Source: Phyto melanocephala (taxonomy: Eukaryota > Arthropoda > Insecta > Diptera > Rhinophoridae). From it: a DNA stretch of 64,000 nucleotides. Shown here piece after piece: positions 58,277-64,000 of the stretch. The position numbers and the translations under genes were made by a program. Where the stretch lies: contig OW799233.1 in NCBI GenBank assembly GCA_941918925.1, positions 180,575,235 to 180,639,234 on the forward strand, given 5' to 3'. The first letter of the stretch is position 1. Each line of letters begins with the position of its first letter. Under the pieces are notes generated by a model that did no database searches, was not told the DNA's origin, and was given only the letters and a program-made list of their open reading frames with translations.

Positions 58277-59511
58277 CATTTATTTATTTATTTATTATAT
58301 TTGTCTATGGAAATAAATCCTTACAGACAATTAAAAAAAAATATATACGTTACATAAAGTTATAATTAAACGTTAATACAATATGAAATAAAATAATTAT
58401 ATTTATAAAAATTATGAATTTAAATAGACTATTGTTTTGTTTTTGATTGTATTTGACGTTAAAGAAAAATCTATAAATTTAAAATACTTGTTGAAGTTAT
58501 TACACATTCTTACTAAAGGGTCCATATTAGAATAATTGACTCTAGAAAATGGAACCACTAGAAGGGTAAAATTACGTGATGGGCGTTGTGGTACATTAAA
58601 CGAAATATTGTTGATTAGAAAACTAGATCCTATGTCGCCAGTAATTATGTTGAAATCAAATGATATGTTGAGTGTAGTTCTACGGCTTTTCAAAGTTGGC
58701 AGCTTAATAAGAAAGAGTCTAGCTAAATACGAAGGCAAATTCATCGGGTTAAAGTTCAACCCACGAAAACAAAAAAGCAGAAACTGCTTTTGAACGGATT
58801 CAATAGCAATAGGGTGCCATATTATAGATCCATACTCTAGAATAGGCCTTACAAGCGCACAGTACAAACTTTTAGTGACGTAAGGATCATTAAACTCATA
58901 TTTACTAAATGCAGAGGGGATTTGAAAAATAAAATAAATTAAAATTGAAAAATTGTTGGTTGGGTTTTTGAAAAAGTTTTTTATAGTTTTTTTTATTTTT
59001 GAATTCTCATTTTGTTAATGAGAATTTGAAAATATAACTTATAACATTTTAAACTTTTTCAAGAATTTGAGTAAAGGTTTACTGATGATCTGGCATAAGC
59101 ACCAGTGAAATGCATATAAACCAGCTTAAACCCAACAACCAAATAAATAAAGATCATTAAACTCTTTAGCCCAGCGTTTTACAAAACCAAGTACACCTCT
59201 GGCTTTATTGGCAGTCATGGTTATGTGTGGAACGAAATTGAGTTTTGAATCAGGCAGAATTCCAAGATCAATGAAGTTGTCTACCAATTCCAACTGATAG
59301 CCATTAATAACATAATTTGCACAAATCGGGTTCATTCTTACAAATCGCATATATTTACATTTTTTGAAATTAAGCTCCATCAAATTTAACTTGCACCATG
59401 TGCATAACGAACTAAGGTCCTCTTGAAGACGTTGTTGCTCCGTTACTTGACGATAACTTAGAAAAACTTTAACATCATCTGCATTCATCAAAATATTGGA
59501 ATTTTGAATCG
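58277..59511 (-). pseudogene. Jockey-like LINE, 5'-truncated, interrupted by an insertion
   Basis: On the minus strand the reverse transcriptase reads L-M-N-A-D-D-V-K-V-F at about 59490 (catalytic A-D-D motif, with Asn where Tyr or Phe is usual). Next come L-C-T-W-C-K, the K-C-K-Y-M-R-F block, Y-V-I-N-G-Y and V-D-N-F-I-D-L-G-I-L-P-D-S-K-L-N-F, then K-R-W-A-K-E-F-N-D. A 254-bp insert breaks the frame here. Reading resumes P-Y-V-T-K-S-L-Y-C-A-L-V-R-P-I-L-E-Y-G-S and continues to the stop at 58412. About 135 bp of 3' UTR ends in a (TAAA)n tail near 58278-58296. The endonuclease and first RT blocks are lost by 5' truncation at about 59511. Apart from the insert the frame is almost free of lesions, so the copy is fairly young. 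Confidence 0.85.
58898..59151 (+). mobile_element. 254-bp insertion with 13-bp target duplication in the LINE
   Basis: GATCATTAAACTC occurs at 58885-58897 and again at 59152-59164. Removing one copy plus the 254 bp restores the LINE frame exactly (K-E-F-N-D to P-Y-V-T). The insert ends ...AACCAAATAAATAAA, an A-rich tail, so in plus orientation it looks like a retrotransposed sequence. It has no B box and no ORF. It holds a 10-bp hairpin (AATTCTCATT-TTGTT-AATGAGAATT, about 59000-59024) and an imperfect long inverted repeat (TTGTTGGTTGGGTTT near 58950, AAACCCAACAACC near 59129). Family unknown. Confidence 0.82.
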
Positions 59512-60214
59512 CATGTCAAAGAGTTAATAAAAAGCTTAAGGAACTCGTACATAAAAAAAAATATTTTTCAAAAAATGTTTGCCTATAACTTGCCGAATAA
59601 TGATAAATTTGTCCATAATTTTTTGCGAATAGCCCTAGATGTACGTATATTATTTAAAAATAGTAATAGAGGTGTCTATAAATTACCCAAAAATTAGAAA
59701 ATGTTAAGTTTTGTGGTAGAAATTGTGCTGTTATTCAATAGCAATTTATATCCGAACAGGCTAGGTTGTCAATCGATATTTACACATATCGAAGTACATA
59801 CTAGGAAGATCGATTATTCGACTCTTTTAAAACGCCGGTTTTCAGATATTTCAAATAGTTGCTATTAAAAAAGAAATACCCGGTTTACCGGTTTTATTCG
59901 AATAAACAATATCACAAATAAATAAAATAAAAACAATTCACAAAGCTAAGGAACGAACAAAATATACTGGTAGTCATGACAGAAGTCTTTTAAACATTTT
60001 TATCTTCTTTGTTGCTTCTTTAAAAATAATCTTTAAGAAACAAAATGCAGTTTAAATGTTTTAAATGTTATTTTTATCTATTTTTAACTTTTGTTTTTAC
60101 GAAATTTAACATTAAAAATGACCTTTCACTTAGCATACATGATGGACTTATAGAATATAAAGCACCAAATAATCTTTTTAGCCTTTCAGATCACTTATGA
60201 CACTCATCTAAATA
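59512..60214. other. AT-rich sequence, nothing recognised
   Basis: No coding signal. Some palindromic motifs (ACCCGGTTTACCGGTTTT near 59878) without a repeat partner. Confidence 0.45.
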
Positions 60215-61112
60215 AAGGGTGATTTTTTAGCGATTATCTTTTTGGCAACACTGGTTTAAACAGCTGATGCAAGTTTCGTGTTTTGTTTCACTATCAATCA
60301 TGTTCAGTTTGGTCTATAATTTAACCATGAATCGTCTTACAAACGAACAACGCTTGCAAATTATTGAATTTTATTACCAAAATGTGTGCTCAGTTAAGAA
60401 AGTTTATCGCGCGCTTCTTATCGAAAAATTGTTTTCAGCGACGAAGTTCATTTTTGGCTCAATGGGTACGTTAATAAGCAGAATTGTCGATTTTGGAGTG
60501 AAGATCAGCCAGAAGCATTGCAATAGCTACCAATGCATCCAGAAAAAGTCACAGTTTGGTGCGGCTTATGAGCTGGTGGCATCATTGGACCGTACTTCTT
60601 CAAAAATGATGCGAATCGTAACGTAACTGTGAATGGTGAGCGCTACCGTGAGATGATATTCAACTTTTTTTTGCCCAAAATGCAAGAGCTTGACTTGCAT
60701 GACATGTGGTTAAAAATGGACTTATTGAGAGGCGAATTCGGTGAACATTTTATTTCACGTTCGGTACCGGTTAATTGGTCGCCTAGATTTGACGCCTTTA
60801 GACTATTTTTGTAGGGCTATGTTAAAGCTCATGTCAATACACACATGCCCGCTTCAATTGACGCATCGGAAGACAACATTGAAGCATTTATTCATGAGAT
60901 ACCGGCCGAAAGGTTGGAAAGAGTATTCCAAAATTGGACTAAGCGGATGGACCATTTGAGGCGCAGTCACGGTCAACATTTGCATGAAATAATCTTCAAA
61001 CATTAAATTATATGGACCGTACTATCGATTCAAATAAAGATTTCATGAATTTTTCTGAATTTTATGTGTTTTTTTTTTTTAACTTTCCTATAGCTCTTAA
61101 AAAATCACGCTT
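60215..61112 (+). mobile_element. Mariner with AAGGGTGATTTTTTAG ends, two internal deletions
   Basis: The left end AAGGGTGATTTTTTAG and the inverted right end AAGCGTGATTTTTTAAG lie between TA dinucleotides (60213-60214 and 61113-61114). 898 bp. The transposase opens at 60327 (M-N-R-L-T-N-E-Q-R-L-Q-I-I-E-F-Y-Y). It reaches Y-R-A-L-L and jumps to R-K-I-V-F-S-D-E-V-H-F-W-L-N-G-Y-V. It continues with F-W-S-E-D-Q-P-E-A-L-Q, N-G-E-R-Y-R-E-M-I and L-D-L-H-D-M-W, then lacks about 15 residues holding the second Asp. L-L-R-G-E-F-G-E-H-F-I and W-T-K-R-M-D-H-L-R-R follow. It has stops at L-Q-stop and G-L-stop. The best-preserved 5' and 3' ends of its subfamily here. Confidence 0.87.
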
Positions 61113-62591
61113 TATAACAAATACTCCAAAATGTGTTCTTTATGATTGTCTTTTTTTGGTACATTTTGCCGTGTGTATATATTTAATAGTACTGCTCAGT
61201 TCGAAAAATGGGCATTTTAAAATATTCGGCTTCGACAAAACTGAAAAAAAAACGGTTAAACCCGTTAAAAAAAAAAAACCTTTTGGTCACTCTAGTACAT
61301 ACATAAATACATACATACATACATTATCGGCATTGCTATTGCTATTGTACATTACCGAAAAAGTAGAGAATTTATTTACTCCGTAGGATATTGGAATTAC
61401 TGTCAGCAAACGGTACAAGTCCACAAATATCGGTGCGTTTGGTAATCCTTATACATATTCGTTAATAAAAAACATACGTTTAAAAGAACTAGAAAGTATG
61501 CATGTGTGAAAATGTTAGTGTTGAAAATTGTAATCTGTCATTAAACGAAATCACTACATTTGTACATACACATTCACATACATAAGCACAAACATTTCTT
61601 TATTTCAATTTATTTATGTTTCTACAGAATTTATTAATTTTTTTTTTGTTGTTACTTTTTTCTTTGTTTTTTTTTTTTTTTGTCTAGTTCATTATGATAA
61701 CCTTTTGCTACATTTTAGTTGAACTGAAATACAAATTAGAATTCTAATAAATTTCCAATTAAATTTGTTTATTTTTTTTATAACCATTGTTGTTAGTCAA
61801 ATTAAACCATTGCGAGCGAAGTTCCGAAAACTTTAATTTTGAACGTATTTTTCTTAGAAAAAGTAACTTAATATTTGGTAAAAAAATATACAAATTATTT
61901 TGATTTCTATGTGTACTTTATACGAGTTTCAATAATAAATGTTTCTTTATAAAATAAACCAGCCTGAGGTTGTGAGAAATCTCCTTTGAACTTTTTAAAA
62001 TAAAATCAAACTAAAGTTCGCGTTGATTGCAATTCATTAAACTTCCATATTTATTGTTATTTGAGGGATATAACTTTTCTTCACCCACCATAGGTTAAAT
62101 TTAAAGAAGTAACCTAATAGACATTTACTCAAAATAAGCACACATGGCAGCCCAAATAAATAACAAATTGTAGTACTTTTGTACTTTATCAAATGTTTTA
62201 AAAATAGAAAAATTGTATTTATTCAAAACGTAGCAATGAGTGGCATTTTTAATTTGCCTTTTTAGTTCTTCAATAAACGAAAAAAAATAAGGAAAGACAC
62301 AAAACAGCTTAAAATAGGGTTTAACATGACAAACACAATTATTATCGACAAAACTTTTGCAAACAAATTTGACATAAATTTTAATTATTTAGAATTGTTG
62401 TTGGCATTAAGTTTTATAGGGGGGATATACTATAACGATCAAAAAAGAATATTAAAAGGAATAAAAATTTAAGAGAAGGACTGACTACATTGAATATTAT
62501 TAAAAGGTTATAAATGAATAATAGAAAATTTAGAAAAATCAATTTGATTAAAAAGAATTTACGAAAGAAGTAGTTAAGTTTATATCTTATA
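61113..62591. other. AT-rich sequence, no gene recognised
   Basis: (CATA)n run near 61298-61323. No coding signature in the 61012-61386 frame, which starts inside the mariner end. Confidence 0.45.
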
Positions 62592-62789
62592 CAGCGTTGC
62601 CGTTTTGGTTACTTTTAATCAAAATTGTTTTTATTTTTTTGATGTGTAGATGTGTACTTTTTTTTTGATTTTGGTTACTTCTCACTAAAATTTTAATATG
62701 CATATACATTATGTATTATATGTGCTAATTTTCCGAATCGCGCTTTAAAATATGTATGTTTCACATTGCAATAAAGTAGCCCATGAAGC

Positions 62790-63205
62790 TTGCAAAAACA
62801 TAAAATTAAAAAAGATATACAACAGTTTTATATTGAAATTCTGAAACGCTTCGATTTTTCAAGAAAATATTTTAAAAATCTTGAGATATTTAAACCAAAT
62901 AAAGTTTTAAGTAGTTCAGAGATAAGTTTGGAACCTTCGTTATTATCATTCCCAAATTTAACAGATGGTAGTGAGGAAAAAATTATATCACAATGGAAAG
63001 TGTTAAGATTTTAAAATATTATTTTAGACAGTGATAAAAGTATTGTTGAGTTTTGGGATAGTGTCCAAACATAAAAATGCAATGAACGAAAAGTGTTTCG
63101 AAGAACTTATTTATTTTGTTCAAAATTTAATGTTTTGCCACACAGTTCAGCTGTTGCAGAAAGAATATTTTCACTGCTTAGTTTAATAAAAACAAATTTA
63201 AAACA
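62790..63205 (+). pseudogene. hAT transposase C-terminal remnant
   Basis: The frame at 62790-63014 reads Q-F-Y-I-E-I-L-K-R-F-D-F-S-R-K-Y-F, then L-S-S-S-E-I and Q-W-K-V-L. This is the region before the dimerisation domain in many insect hATs. After a stop, 63015-63205 reads V-E-F-W-D-S-V and, past another stop, V-L-P-H-S-S-A-V-A-E-R-I-F-S-L-L-S-L-I-K-T, the dimerisation motif (P-x-S-x-A-x-x-E-R-x-F-S). The catalytic core upstream is deleted. The last codons are cut by the repeat inserted at 63204. Confidence 0.8.
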
Positions 63206-63983
63206 AGTAAGAGCGCTATATTCGGCCGTGCCGAATCTTATATACCCTTCACAACGTGTAGTCATGCAATAACAGTGGTTTGTGTCACCATTCATCCCAT
63301 ATGAAATACGTACATACATATAAAAACATACATATATAAAAACGTCCCATTGTAAAATTATAAAGTCACGTATGTATGTTAAAAAAAGAAAAAAAAAAAG
63401 AAAAAAAAAATTTAAAAAAAAAAAATTAAAAAAAAAAAATTAAAAAATAAAATATTATGTATATAATATATATAAAAAAAAATAAACAAAATATTTAAAA
63501 AAAAATAATAAAAATATAAATAAAATATTAAATAAAAAAATAAAAAAAAAATTTTAAAAAAAAATTTTTTGGCTCAGCTGGGATTCGATGCCACGTTTTC
63601 TCTAACCAGTAAACACGTTTGTATGTATGTATGTTGTTGTTGTAATGTTGTTTTTGTGAAAAAAAAATCGAGGTGGTCGTGGGTTTTTGCTCATATCTCA
63701 GTTGTTTATGTACTGATGTTTCTGATTTTCAATACCGATCTACTCCCGAATATTTCTGATATTTTAATACCTTACCCGGGTCCAACCTATGTCGGGGGGC
63801 TTCAAAAAGTTGATTTCAACATACACACGGACAGACGGACAGACTGACAGAGCTTAATCGACTCCCCTATTCATAAGCTTTCAGAAAATATATACTTTAT
63901 GGGGTCGGAAATGAAAATTGTTGAAATTACAAACGGAATGACAAAGCTATATATACCCTTGTGCACCACAGGTGAAGGGTATA
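63204..63983 (-). repeat. Hairpin-ended dispersed repeat, copy C
   Basis: Near-complete and very similar to copy B in inverted orientation. It has CAAGTAAGAGCGC, the hairpin at 63220-63236, TATATACCCTTCACAACGTG, an A-rich tract (about 63380-63566), the CGGACAGACGGACAGAC run, and ends GGTGAAGGGTATAA. The ORF at 63569-63847 recurs in copy B because the DNA is conserved; frame and stops are not preserved in copy A, so it is not counted as a gene. It lies inside a hAT transposase pseudogene, so it inserted later. Confidence 0.85.
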
Positions 63984-64000
63984 ATTAAGCTTGAGTTCCA

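Larger units (their letters stand above)
62592..64000 (+). mobile_element. hAT element interrupted by a hairpin-family repeat
   Basis: The left terminus CAGCGTTGCCGTTTTGG resembles the CAGTGTTGCC end of the hAT at 11883. TTTTGGTTACTT is repeated just inside (62603 and 62670), as hAT subterminal repeats are. The transposase remnant at 62790-63205 runs into hairpin-family copy C at 63204. The right terminus, if present, lies beyond 63983 and outside the window. Confidence 0.6.

Noticed and set aside
63569..63847. ORF whose translation recurs in the repeat at 50173-50367 and partly at 739-936
   Set aside because: The recurrence is explained by DNA-level conservation of the hairpin repeat. Frame and length differ among copies, and the ORF includes simple-sequence codons (cysteine/valine runs).
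1..64000. CRISPR arrays, bacterial operons, ribosome binding sites
   Set aside because: The sequence is eukaryotic in every respect. Regularly spaced repeats found (120-123 bp units) are Helitron minisatellites without unique spacers.
1..64000. Endogenous viral genes
   Set aside because: No capsid, glycoprotein or viral polymerase motif was seen; the RT sequences belong to LINEs.

Overview
The window looks like repeat-rich, strongly AT-biased nuclear DNA from a fly. The best guess is a calyptrate such as a blow fly or house fly, inferred from the families present: DD41D-type mariner elements, hairpin-ended repeats carrying a 'TTCGGCCGTGCCGAA' core, Jockey-like LINEs and tRNA-headed SINEs. 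I found no convincing host protein-coding exon, rRNA or functional tRNA. The sequence reads as intergenic or intronic DNA in which transposable elements have landed on one another. Almost every recognisable protein-coding stretch is a broken transposase or reverse transcriptase.

Layout. 0-6 kb: two hairpin-family copies and a SINE. 6-9 kb: a MITE, a mariner split in two by another MITE, and a second mariner tail. 11.9-13.7 kb: a hAT element with a Helitron inside it, a 46-bp perfect palindrome, then a MITE with 28-bp perfect inverted repeats. 17.3-18.3 kb: an internally deleted copy of an uncharacterised repetitive gene family. 18.7-21.2 kb: mariner, MITE, LINE and Helitron fragments. 24.7-25.3 kb: mariner. 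27.3-29.5 kb: LINE, SINE, MITE, Helitron. 31.8-33.3 kb: mariner and a MITE. 36.3-38.3 kb: two opposed mariners of one subfamily. 38.9-40.0 kb: a PIF/Harbinger remnant. 46-48.4 kb: mariner and two Helitrons. 50.0-52.2 kb: two hairpin-family copies around a mariner derivative. 53.9-55.6 kb: Helitron and mariner. 58.3-59.5 kb: a Jockey-like LINE interrupted by a 254-bp insert. 60.2-61.1 kb: mariner. 62.6 kb to the end: a hAT interrupted by a hairpin-family copy.

No set of genes acts together as a pathway. The organised biology is parasitic: none of the elements here encodes an intact enzyme, so any that moved recently did so with proteins supplied from elsewhere. The most unusual pattern is in the mariners. 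Six copies have lost the DNA-binding half of the transposase, with the deletion ending at nearly the same codon just before the first catalytic aspartate. A further copy has done the reverse, keeping the DNA-binding half and losing the catalytic core. I found nothing that I would call a new functional system. The strongest leads are that deletion pattern, a Helitron family with an internal 120-123 bp minisatellite, and the MITEs with TATA target duplications.
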